Assembly (NCBI RefSeq): GCF_037102585.1
Contig: NW_027043830.1
Span: 1,073,005 to 1,137,004, forward strand
DNA length: 64,000 bases
Reading direction: 5' to 3'
DNA from: Saccharomycopsis crataegensis
Lineage: Eukaryota > Ascomycota > Saccharomycetes > Ascoideales > Saccharomycopsidaceae
Below, one piece after another: positions 42,227-50,966 of the stretch (positions within the stretch are counted from its first letter, which is position 1; the number at the start of each line of letters is the position of its first letter). Made by a program: the position numbers and the translations under genes. The notes beneath the pieces were generated by a model. It was not told the DNA's origin and searched no databases. It worked only from the letters and a program-made list of their open reading frames with translations.

Positions 42227-44225
42227 TCAATTTTTCCATGATTTTTCAGTCTCAAAAATTTAACAAAGTAGCTAAAGACACAATGCTGAGATATTTATGA
42301 CACCGGTTAGCAAAAAAAAATAAACAATCCGCATTATATTATATTCAGCTAATTCTATATAGAAATTATGTATTTTACAAAAATAATAGTAATAAAAAAA
42401 AGCAATGGCTATTGTAATAACAATATGAAACTAATCTCTGGAGTCAATAATATTATTACTTGTTAGTGAATCTTGAGGTGGATTTTAGCAAGATCAATAT
42501 CTTTGGCTTAGATAGTAGGCACGTGGTCTCTAACCTATTCATTAAAGATACGTCGACAAATCATTGATGGATGAATGAATAGGTGGTGTCGCATATACCA
42601 TTGCGGTGGCAACGTGTCAGACGTGAACTCTAAATTAAAAGACCCTTCCTTCCGTCCCCACCGGATAGCCACTCCGGACTTCCTGATTAATGGCTCCGGT
42701 GATTAGGTCTAAATGCATAACCTTCGCTGTCACCTATATAAGTTCCTTTTATTATTTCTTTTATTCCTTTACCTTTCTAGAATAGCTTCATTTGACCTAT
42801 TTGATCCAACCTTTTTGTGCTTGGAAGTATGCGACTTTCAATGGCTTATTGTGCAATCTGAATCGTGAGCATCTAGAAATATCCGGTAAAAATTTTAGTG
42901 GTTAGATTTTGTATCTCTTGTTTATTCAATGAAGGATACTCTGGAATAGTTTATATTTTGAAGTTTCACGGCCTGTTCATTTAAAGACACTTGAAGGTAA
43001 TGACATTTTTTTTTCTGGGTCTATCTTTTTGTTCCGCGTGCAATTGGCACTTCAAACAGACGTTAGCCAGTAGATGTATTGCTAAGACAATAGGTTGTGA
43101 TGCAATTAATATGAATTGAATAAGAAAAGAAGATAATAACAGAAATACAGGTTTATAATATGTAGTTTTCAAGATACTATAAAAGATACAAAGCACAAAA
43201 GGTTGAGTTCTGATATTTGACTATGTAAAAAAAAAAGTTGGAAGTTTTATTTTTGAGTGATTGTGAGTTTAAAAATGCAAATAATGAACTATCCCGAGTA
43301 AACGACGAATTGTAAAGTAAAGTAGACATTTTTTAGAGTTTTAAAAGGGAAAGATAAGTAGTTTTAATAGATTAACCTGACCCCCCCTGGCTTTTTATCT
43401 GCTAAACTTTGGGCAAGTTTGCCTTCTCATGAAACGTAAGATGCAGATAGTTAGTACATTATAAGTGAATTAAAAAGAGAAAATTAGGGATGGAAAAAAA
43501 AAAAAAAAAAAAAGAGCATCCAAGAAGAATATTAGGAACTCTCAGTCCATTAAAACGCGTGAAGATGACGTTGAGTATATATTTTTATGAAAATAGTGAA
43601 GTTCTATTTTTTATTGAATTGGAATGTATCCATGAATGCATTTAAGGAGTGTGAATGAAGTAGATCATTTTTATATTGAATGAGGTTTAGATTAGTGTTA
43701 ATGTCATACAATACAAATTATCACCGTTTTCACCATAATATACTTAATTGTTTATTTTATTTTATTTTATTTTCGCACTATATTGCATTATCTGGATTCA
43801 GGTGATTGTATAGTAAAATCAATGATAAGAATGAATGGATGACACAAGAAGAGGCTGAAGGAAATATTAATAGATCAAATTTACAATCACGCTTAGCTAT
43901 TATTTTTATTTTTTTGGCAGTTTTCGATTTCTTTGATCAAGATTTTAATAATAGGGCAGCATTTTTTATTTTTTTTTCATTTATTGTTTTCTTTCTTTTT
44001 TCACTACCATAGGTTAATGGACATAAAGTTGAAAATTTTTCATTTTGAGTTCTTCATTGAGGATGGAACTGGTTTTCAAATATGCGGCTGTTTCCACATT
44101 GAGAGCCATATTTGAATTAAACATGAGGCCAAATGCAATAGATGGAAATATCAAGAGATAACACTTAGCTTGCTATTAGAAAATATACCGCAGAAAATAG
44201 CATCGAATGATATGGATGAAATGCC
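42227..44225. other. Gene-free 2-kb region
   Basis: The region lies between two genes that converge on it. Two low-quality ORFs (42981-43196 on -, 43806-44012 on +) are AT-driven and hydrophobic without homology I recognise. It holds an E-box CACGTG (42520-42525), a GC-rich patch (42650-42720), an A19 run (43495-43513) and a TTTTA pentanucleotide repeat (43753-43774). Otherwise I see nothing. Confidence 0.4.
43753..43774 (+). repeat. (TTTTA)n microsatellite
   Basis: About four tandem TTTTA units occur in non-coding DNA. Confidence 0.7.
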
Positions 44226-45101
44226 TTATTTAGCGGATTCAGCCTCCAATTTCTTTAAAATCGAAGGGTAAATTCCGGTGTTCTTGTATCTGTCACGCAT
44301 GAACTGGTTCATTAGCTGAACTGGCAACCATTTGAACATGAAATAGTATAATCCAGCTCTCTTCCCTTCAAAGAGCCTAAATGTGTTGAGGGTAGCACGG
44401 TCAAGTTGAATATAGGCTCTTTCGGCGTATATTGTAGGGTCCATTCCTTTCTCGAACTTGAGCAAACTTCTCTCGAACTCAATATTTTCAAGGGTTTCTG
44501 GTGTATTAAAAATACTGTCCTCTGGCAACTCGGAACGTTTTCCAATTCCAGTATCGACAGCCCCAGTTACCATACTGATGACCTTGACCCCCAAAGGTTT
44601 CAATTCACTGTTAAGAGTACGAGCGTATTGGTCAAGACCAGCCTTGGTGGCGGCGTACACAGAGTTGTAAGTAAGAGGGATCCAGCCGGTGACCGAGGTG
44701 GTAAAAACAATAGTACCCTTAGCCTTCACAACAAACCTGGAGAATTCTCTAACCATTTTAATTGGAGCGACGAAGTTGACCCCGTTAATGTAATCCAAAA
44801 CAGAATCACCGAAGTCGGTAGCAGGCAATGCAGAAATAACACCAGCATTATTATAGAGTACGTCCAACTTCGTCAATCCGAATTCCTCAACAAGCTTGGT
44901 CTTAAGATCTTTGATTTCTGCAGACTTGGTGACATCGGTGTGGAAGATCGAGATTTCTTGTTCTTTGAAGTCTGCTTTCACTTCATCAGGAAACTTGATA
45001 TCGACGGCAAACACTTTATAACCGTTTTTGGCGTAAATCTTAGAAAGGGCCGCTCCAATGCCGCCACCAGCACCGGTGATAAGGGCAGTTTTTTGTGACA
45101 T
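44226..45101 (-). CDS. Short-chain dehydrogenase/reductase, Ayr1-like
   Basis: This is a classical SDR of 291 residues, similar to yeast Ayr1 (NADPH-dependent 1-acyl-dihydroxyacetone-phosphate reductase of lipid droplets, ER and mitochondrial outer membrane). It starts at the ATG at 45101 (MSQKTALITGAGGGIG); the upstream extension uses only a TTG. The visible motifs are the cofactor TGAGGGIG (9-16), NNAG (84-87), the catalytic Ser136, Tyr149 and Lys153 in SVYAATK, and the PG/VTGAVDT-type segment after strand 6. The C-terminal part with YFMFKWLPVQLMNQFMRDR is hydrophobic-amphipathic and may attach the protein to membranes. D34 after strand 2 (FAVDIK) would favour NAD(H), so the cofactor is uncertain. 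No adjacent gene shares an obvious pathway. Confidence 0.87.
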   Translation of the reverse strand: MSQKTALITGAGGGIGAALSKIYAKNGYKVFAVDIKFPDEVKADFKEQEISIFHTDVTKSAEIKDLKTKLVEEFGLTKLDVLYNNAGVISALPATDFGDSVLDYINGVNFVAPIKMVREFSRFVVKAKGTIVFTTSVTGWIPLTYNSVYAATKAGLDQYARTLNSELKPLGVKVISMVTGAVDTGIGKRSELPEDSIFNTPETLENIEFERSLLKFEKGMDPTIYAERAYIQLDRATLNTFRLFEGKRAGLYYFMFKWLPVQLMNQFMRDRYKNTGIYPSILKKLEAESAK

Positions 45102-46014
45102 AATGGCTTTGAACAATGACTTTGAACGATTTAAGCCAGGGACGTGCGGTAAGAAAGGGTTGGATCACTGTATTTTATTACATTAATGTAGGAATTTAAT
45201 TACCACTTTTCATCTCCCCGATTTTACAGTCTAATTTTTACATGCACATGTGACCACAGATTGTTGTACTAGTCGTACTTGTACACTTTTTGCTAACAAC
45301 ACCCTAGAGTGATAATAGCCATAACACCATTACTCCTAACCCATACTTTTCGTACTTTCTGTTTATTTTACTTATTCTACTATCATTATCTCTCTACTAT
45401 TTTCAGAGAGAGAACATTATTCAATTATTATATTTTACTACGTTGTTAACTTTATTAAGTTATTGTTTGTATTAATCCAGAATTATCTTAAATCCGATAT
45501 CCTTAGACTCTATCCGCCGCTACCACCGACCGGATAGATCTTACCCTACTACAAGCCATAATCGCGCGAAGTCGACAATAACATTATTTCCCCCGATAAT
45601 ATACATATAATATATATGTCATATATACTTATATATTCCACTCTCTGGTGGATTATGATAAGAATTAGCCACTGTATTTATAATAATCATTCCTGTCGGC
45701 TTTCAGAGACTTCAAAGTTGAATCAATGGTAAAAAAAAAAGGTTAACTGTCTTATGTTATCAACCTGCGTAACGAGAAAGACGTCCGTCTCTAGGGTTGT
45801 AAATTCGTGATTTCGGGGGCTTTTTTCCAGGAAAAACTGAGAGCTGAGAAGGGTTTTAAAAATTAGAGAAATAAAAATGTTATTTTTGTAATATGATTTA
45901 ATTATTCTTATCTTGAAAATTGAGGGAGCGGATTGTTCAATGTTATGCAAGGTGATGCGCCAGAGGCGTGATCTTATTTAGTTTTTTTTTTTTTTTTTTT
46001 ATAATAATCATATA
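45102..46014. other. Intergenic region between reductase and transposon
   Basis: This is AT-rich DNA with no gene. 45480-45570 is comparatively GC-rich with CCG/CGG words. A T18 run (45982-45999) precedes the transposon insertion point. The reductase promoter must lie in the first few hundred bases. Confidence 0.4.
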
Positions 46015-46197
46015 CAGTGTTTTCATTTTTTATTCGTACCAACCACCGGAAATGTTCATACCAGTGGCAAAAAATAATTCATACCGACCCCCGGTATTTT
46101 TCGTACCACCGCAGCGGGATTTATTCAGACCATCTAAGAAAAATAGTTCATACTATTGCACTTTAATTATTCATACCAACAGTATATAAAATTCATA
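46015..46197 (+). repeat. Left terminal inverted repeat, built of 22-24-bp iterons
   Basis: TTCRTACC-type words start at 46033, 46055, 46078, 46100, 46124, 46147 and 46170, with a weaker one at 46192. That is seven or eight units at 22-24-bp spacing, likely transposase-binding sites. Each unit differs in the bases after the core. Confidence 0.85.
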
Positions 46198-46492
46198 TTA
46201 ATTCCTTTCTTTTTTTTATGTGACTGGCTCTATAAGCCTCTAAGCTACTCAGTTTAATCAAATTATACTCATTTTTTCCATAATTCTGTGCTACTTTCTT
46301 TGAAACCGGATATCTATAATTATATCAATAATATCACGTGATTACGGTTTTCAAGAAATGGGAACGAATGTATGGTAGGAGCTGTTCTCCATTTAAGATG
46401 ATGAATTCCCACTTTTGACATTCAATTCGGTCTTTATATGATCACCAGATTACTTACAAAAAAAGCATAAGATTTTACCATCAAAACTAAGT

Positions 46493-47821
46493 ATGGACTT
46501 GAAAGCCAAGCTACTAACTGATGGGTATGTTGATGGCCTAGGTAATAGATTCTATGCTGAACCCAGTGAAATGACTTTAGAGTCTGAAATAGCACCAGTT
46601 GAAGCTTGCTTTAGTTACAGTGACTATAAGCATTTTGAAAAACCAGGTATCATGGATATCATGGAAATTGATCCTATTTTCGAAGAAGAAGAAGATGCCG
46701 AGATGGAAATTGAAATGAAAGAACGAAGATATAGAGGTTCGTACCGGTATTATAATCAAGCTGTCAAACAAAGATTTTGGCAATTGGTCATGGAAGAAGG
46801 CGTGTCAGCTTACAAGGCTGCAAAATTAGAAGATATACCTTTGCAAACTGCTTACACATGGAAAAGAAATTGGAACAAAATACTTGTTAATGAATTAAAT
46901 GGTATCTCGGAGCCAACAAAGAAAAGAGGTCGTAAGCCCCTTCTTACTGGTGAGCATAAGGAATTCCTTCAAAAATTGATAAAGGAAGATGCTACAGTGA
47001 CTCTCGATTTTATGTTGGAGAGACTCAAGAAAGCCTTCACCAATGTAAGAGCCAAGGCTACAACAATCTATAACTTTGTAACCAAGGTCTGTAAGCTAAG
47101 TCTCAAACGTATTTCTAAATGGGCTTTGAGAAGAAGTCTGGAGGAATTGAAGAAACAGAGACTCGAGTGGGCAGAGAAGTATAAAGACAAGCTCGACTTT
47201 AGTCAAAACTGTATTTTCATCGACGAAGCAGGTTTCAATATCAGTATGCGGCGTGAGTATGGATGGTCTGCTGTAGGTGAAAAAGCAGTTCTTACTGTTC
47301 CCGTAACCAGAGGGCTTAATATTTCGTTCATTGGGGCAATTTCTGTCAAAGGTTGTATTGAATTAAAGGTCAGAACTCCAGTGGCTACATCCAATAAGAA
47401 GAGAAAACTTGATTCAGAAACGACCATTGACAAAGTGAGTAAAGGTACTACAGCTAATCACTTCTACAGTTTTGTAAAGTCAGTGATCCAGCAAATAGAA
47501 AATAACGAGGAGCTCAAAGGTATGAAATATTTGATCCTTGATAATGCTGCCATTCATAAACGACGTGATCTTCAGTTACTAGTGGCACTGAGTGGCTTGG
47601 AACTTGTGTTTTTACCTCCTTATTCTCCAGGGTTGAATGCTATAGAAGAATTCTGGTCAGTATGTAAGAGTAAAGTCAAAAGATCAAACTTGAGCAAGAA
47701 GGAGCAATTAACTCCAAGGGTGAAAGAAGCCACAGAAAATATTTCCCTTGATAGTTACAAGGGATTCTGCAGACATGCTTCTAGACATATTGATCTCTGT
47801 TTACAACAGCAGCTCTTTTGA
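46493..47821 (+). CDS. Transposase, IS630/Tc1/mariner superfamily (DD34E)
   Basis: The 442-residue cut-and-paste transposase has an N-terminal acidic region. A helix-turn-helix (about residues 85-125) follows, with KQRFWQLVMEEGVSAYKAAK and a PLQTAYTWKRNW recognition helix. Another helical DNA-binding segment (about 135-215) contains a GRKP/GRPR-like basic hook at KKRGRKPLL. The catalytic RNase H-like core then has Asp244 (FIDEAGFN), Asp350 (LILDNAAIH) and Glu385 (LPPYSPGLNAIEEFW). The spacing from Asp350 to Glu385 is 34 residues. An insertion between the first two acids holds a KKRKLD basic patch that may be a nuclear signal. The frame is open from the ATG at 46493 to the stop, and all catalytic residues are present. 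Confidence 0.93.
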   Translation: MDLKAKLLTDGYVDGLGNRFYAEPSEMTLESEIAPVEACFSYSDYKHFEKPGIMDIMEIDPIFEEEEDAEMEIEMKERRYRGSYRYYNQAVKQRFWQLVMEEGVSAYKAAKLEDIPLQTAYTWKRNWNKILVNELNGISEPTKKRGRKPLLTGEHKEFLQKLIKEDATVTLDFMLERLKKAFTNVRAKATTIYNFVTKVCKLSLKRISKWALRRSLEELKKQRLEWAEKYKDKLDFSQNCIFIDEAGFNISMRREYGWSAVGEKAVLTVPVTRGLNISFIGAISVKGCIELKVRTPVATSNKKRKLDSETTIDKVSKGTTANHFYSFVKSVIQQIENNEELKGMKYLILDNAAIHKRRDLQLLVALSGLELVFLPPYSPGLNAIEEFWSVCKSKVKRSNLSKKEQLTPRVKEATENISLDSYKGFCRHASRHIDLCLQQQLF

Positions 47822-48166
47822 AAACAAATATTGAAGATGAAGAAAAAAAATTAGAAAACAAAATACAGAAAACAAACCAAAAAAAAAAAAAGTAAAAACT
47901 ATAAAAAAAATTACATAAAGACACAACAAAGCTCAAAAACAAATTGATGAAAATTTAAAATTTTAAGGAAGGACGAAACCACTCCAAAATTTGGTTATGA
48001 GCCTTTGAAATGGTAAATGAGTATTGCAAAGGGGCTTTATTGGGTTTGCGGGTCCCCTATAACATGTTTAATAATATCAAAGATAAAATATTAATGAAAA
48101 CATAAGAATTTTATGCATTTAGTATAAATTTTGTATTCTGTTGGTATGAATTTTATATTCTGTTGG

Positions 48167-48349
48167 TATGAATTTTATATTCTGTTGGTATGAATAATTG
48201 AAGTGCAATAGTATGAACTATTTTTCTTAGATGGTCTGAATAAATCCCGCTGCGGTGGTACGAAAAATACCGGGGGTCGGTATGAATTATTTTTTGCCAC
48301 TGGTATGAACATTTCCGGTGGTTGGTACGAATAAAAAATGAAAACACTG
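48167..48349 (-). repeat. Right terminal inverted repeat plus extra iterons
   Basis: This mirrors the left end with only a few changes. GGTATGAA-type cores lie at 48143, 48165, 48187, 48210, 48233, 48257, 48279, 48302 and 48324, nine units at 22-24-bp spacing. The three innermost share nearly identical 22-bp units, so the array extends further inward than on the left. Confidence 0.85.
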
Positions 48350-48351
48350 TA

Positions 48352-48732
48352 TCATCCAAACTACTACGTACTTCTGAAGTACACTAAAAAAAAGTACATC
48401 AACACTTACTAGAATTGGCGTACTTTTAAACAAAATGACACTAAAAGGGTTTTATCCAGATAACTAGTGAATAGTTTTTATTTCAATACAATATTTTATT
48501 GTGCTAGTGATAAACAGCATCAACCCAGGGTAAAGAAAGTTCCATTAGGTAGAGGAATTTTGCTATTGAAATCGCTAATATATGCGCGACACGCGATAAC
48601 ATGTTTAGTATCCTTTACACTAGTGTACTTTTAGCGTACTTTCGCTATCTATGATAAATAAACAGTTGACGTTTGATTTTTTTTTTTTTTTTTTGATTAT
48701 GTTATGGTTTCTTGTTTGGCAGATTTTTAAAG
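48352..48732. other. Intergenic region with an inverted repeat upstream of the MFS gene
   Basis: 381 bp holds two related arms: GAAGTACACTAAAAAAAAGT (from 48376) and, inverted, GTGTACTTTTAGCGTACTTTC (48624-48643), enclosing about 225 bp. A T18 run (48678-48695) lies near the start codon. There is no gene. Confidence 0.4.
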
Positions 48733-50217
48733 ATGCCAATTGCTATCATCTCATATATCTATAGAAAATTTGGGGCTCATAAACAAGAGAAATTTAATTC
48801 AGATCATGCCCAACCTTCAAACAATTCAGGGTTGAATGTTTCCAGCAGAGATTCCAGCATCAAAACTGAAAAAACAAGGCAGCAGACACCAGTCAAAGAT
48901 TCCAATCGAATAAACCAAAACGAAATTGAAATTGGATCAACCTCTCAAATTTCTTATGTGGAAATAGACTTTCCAGATGGTGGGGTAAAAGCCTGGAGCA
49001 CGGTTGTTGGTTCATTTCTTGGTTTGGTAAACTGTTTCGGTTGTATCAACAGTATTTCTGCTATAGAAGCATATATCGCTCGAAACCAATTAAATCATTC
49101 ATCAGCATCTACTATTGGATGGATTTTCTCTATATATTTATGTATCACTTTGTTGTGTGGTATTTTGACTGGAGATTTTTTTGACCGCAATGGTCCAAGA
49201 ATTCCAATATCTATTGGGGGAGTTCTTTCATTTGTCGGTGTTTTTATGACAGGTAACTGTTCCGAAATTTATCAATTTATTCTTGCCTTTGGAGTCTTAG
49301 CTGGTTTAGGGAGTGCAGTTCAAATTTCCAGTCTAATTGGGGTGATTGGGCACTATTTCTATAAGCGAAGAGGTATTGCAATGGGTATAGCCACTGTTGG
49401 TGGCTCCTTTGGCGGGGTCATTTTCCCAATCATGTTGAGAAAGTTATACTCTAATTTAGGTTTTACTTGGGCGATGAGAATATTTGCCTTCCTTCTTCTA
49501 TTTTTGGACATCGGTGCATTAGTCTTTATTACTCCAAGATTTCCTCCAAAAAAAATATCAGCTAATAATAAAAAAGTATTCGAAAGAATTATATTGTTCT
49601 TGAAAACAACTCTAGACGTTCACGCCTTTAGGGATAAAAGATTCCTCTTTTGCGTTCTTGGTGTCACTTTTTCTGAAGTATTCCTTGTGATTTCCACTAC
49701 CTATTATAGCTCTTATGCTATATTTATGGGCAATTCCGAGAATACTTCGTACTTGCTCATCACTGTTATGAATGCTACTGGAATAATTGCAAGAGCACTC
49801 GCTGGCTATCTATCTAATAAAGTTGGTAAATTTAACATCATGACCATTATGACTCTTTTCTCTTCTGTTTTCTGTCTAATTATTTGGTTGCCATTCGGTC
49901 ATTTAACTAGCGGCTTGTACGTCTATTCTGTGGTTTTTGGTATTTCTTCAGCTGGTGTATTGAGTTTGACCCCATTGTGTATCAGCCAAATTAGTAAAGT
50001 TGAGGAATTTGGCAAAAGATATTCCACATGCTACTTTGTGGTTGCGTTAGGGGACTTGATAGGTATCCCAATTTCTGGCTTATTTATTGGAATGAATCCG
50101 ACGGTCCGGAACTACAATAACTTCATAATTTTTAATTCCGCTTTAGGTTTTACTGGTGTTGTTTTTTGGCTTGCTTCTAGATGGACCGCGGTAAAATATC
50201 AGTTACATGTTTACTAG
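48733..50217 (+). CDS. MFS monocarboxylate-transporter homologue (MCH/Esbp6 family)
   Basis: The 494-residue protein starts at the ATG at 48733; the longer frame begins with TTG. A hydrophilic N-terminus of about 80 residues leads to the family signature FPDGGVKAWSTVVGS at the start of helix 1. Twelve membrane segments follow, with the MFS loop GDFFDRNGPR between helices 2 and 3 and GHYFYKRRGIAMGIATVGGSFGG in helices 4-5, both typical of monocarboxylate-porter (TC 2.A.1.13) homologues such as yeast Mch4/Esbp6. In yeast these proteins are not proven monocarboxylate carriers (Mch5 carries riboflavin), so the substrate is unknown. The gene lies between two copies of the transposon. It is convergent with the ENA ATPase. 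Confidence 0.88.
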   Translation: MPIAIISYIYRKFGAHKQEKFNSDHAQPSNNSGLNVSSRDSSIKTEKTRQQTPVKDSNRINQNEIEIGSTSQISYVEIDFPDGGVKAWSTVVGSFLGLVNCFGCINSISAIEAYIARNQLNHSSASTIGWIFSIYLCITLLCGILTGDFFDRNGPRIPISIGGVLSFVGVFMTGNCSEIYQFILAFGVLAGLGSAVQISSLIGVIGHYFYKRRGIAMGIATVGGSFGGVIFPIMLRKLYSNLGFTWAMRIFAFLLLFLDIGALVFITPRFPPKKISANNKKVFERIILFLKTTLDVHAFRDKRFLFCVLGVTFSEVFLVISTTYYSSYAIFMGNSENTSYLLITVMNATGIIARALAGYLSNKVGKFNIMTIMTLFSSVFCLIIWLPFGHLTSGLYVYSVVFGISSAGVLSLTPLCISQISKVEEFGKRYSTCYFVVALGDLIGIPISGLFIGMNPTVRNYNNFIIFNSALGFTGVVFWLASRWTAVKYQLHVY

Positions 50218-50966
50218 GGTGTTGGTTATATAGTTATTTATTAAATTTTCTTATTTGTTAATAGACATGAATTTCACATTGTATTGCAAAAAGGCTCAAA
50301 ATTTGAATAGTAGGTATTTTGTGATATAAGTTTGATCTCATGTCAATCAAAGAATTGAGACGCTGGAATTATAATTTGGTCTACTAGTGATTATGTCGAA
50401 TGAAATAAAATGAATGTTAAAGTAAGTATAAATTGCAATGGCTACTAGTGAGTCTGGTACTAAGAATGAATGCTTTTTATTTATACTATTCTACTCACTT
50501 ATAGTGGACCAGAGTCCTCTTTATATACTTCTACGGAAGCCACCAGTATCCTGCGGATATAGCCGGCTTCTTCCCTTGTGCCTTTTAAGGTAACGATGCC
50601 TTTTCGTGGCACCGACGAATATCACCTTATTGGTGTAGGGTGTAAATGTCTAAGCGGGTCTTCTAAAATAAGAATAATAAAATGAACAAGCGAGAAAGAT
50701 CGCTCTATTCAAGTACTTCGATCCTCCATTAGAATTATCCAATAGAACTATTGGATATTTCTAAAAGGTAATAGAAGACAATAGAAGATAATAGAAACAA
50801 TGAAAGACAATAGAAAGTAATAGAATATCCTCTTGCATGTTAAAGAACTCAAAAGGGAAATCTTTGGAATGCTAGAATGTTCTACGAAGGATTATTAGTG
50901 AACTGATGCATCCTAGAAGTTCATCAATAGTATAATGATACCTTTAGTATGACCTTTGTTACAGAT
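50218..50966. other. Convergent intergenic region with short tandem repeat
   Basis: 749 bp without a gene. 50440-50660 is more GC-rich and includes TTTATATACTT (50520-50530), a texture that could be a retroelement relic but without defined ends. 50769-50829 holds an imperfect tandem repeat of about 10 bp around the word AATAGAA (at least five copies). CTACTAGTGA occurs twice (50381 and 50450 regions). Confidence 0.4.

Larger units (their letters stand above)
46015..48349 (+). mobile_element. Complete Tc1/mariner-type DNA transposon (2335 bp)
   Basis: The element starts CAGTGTTTTC and ends GAAAACACTG, flanked on both sides by TA (46013-46014 and 48350-48351), the target duplication of the IS630/Tc1/mariner superfamily. 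Terminal inverted repeats are about 183 bp with few mismatches (46015-46197; 48167-48349). The single ORF is a full transposase with a DD34E triad and no break, so the copy looks autonomous. A second, 5'-only copy lies at 54388-55238. The element carries no cargo gene. Confidence 0.9.

Noticed and set aside
43806-44012. 68-codon ORF between the small membrane protein and the reductase
   Set aside because: It starts with TTG, ends in a poly-Phe/Leu stretch from T-rich DNA, and has no coding signature.
46333-46345. TCACGTGA as a centromere CDEI element
   Set aside because: It lies within the transposon, with no AT-rich CDEII or CDEIII-like sequence next to it, and is lost in the second copy.
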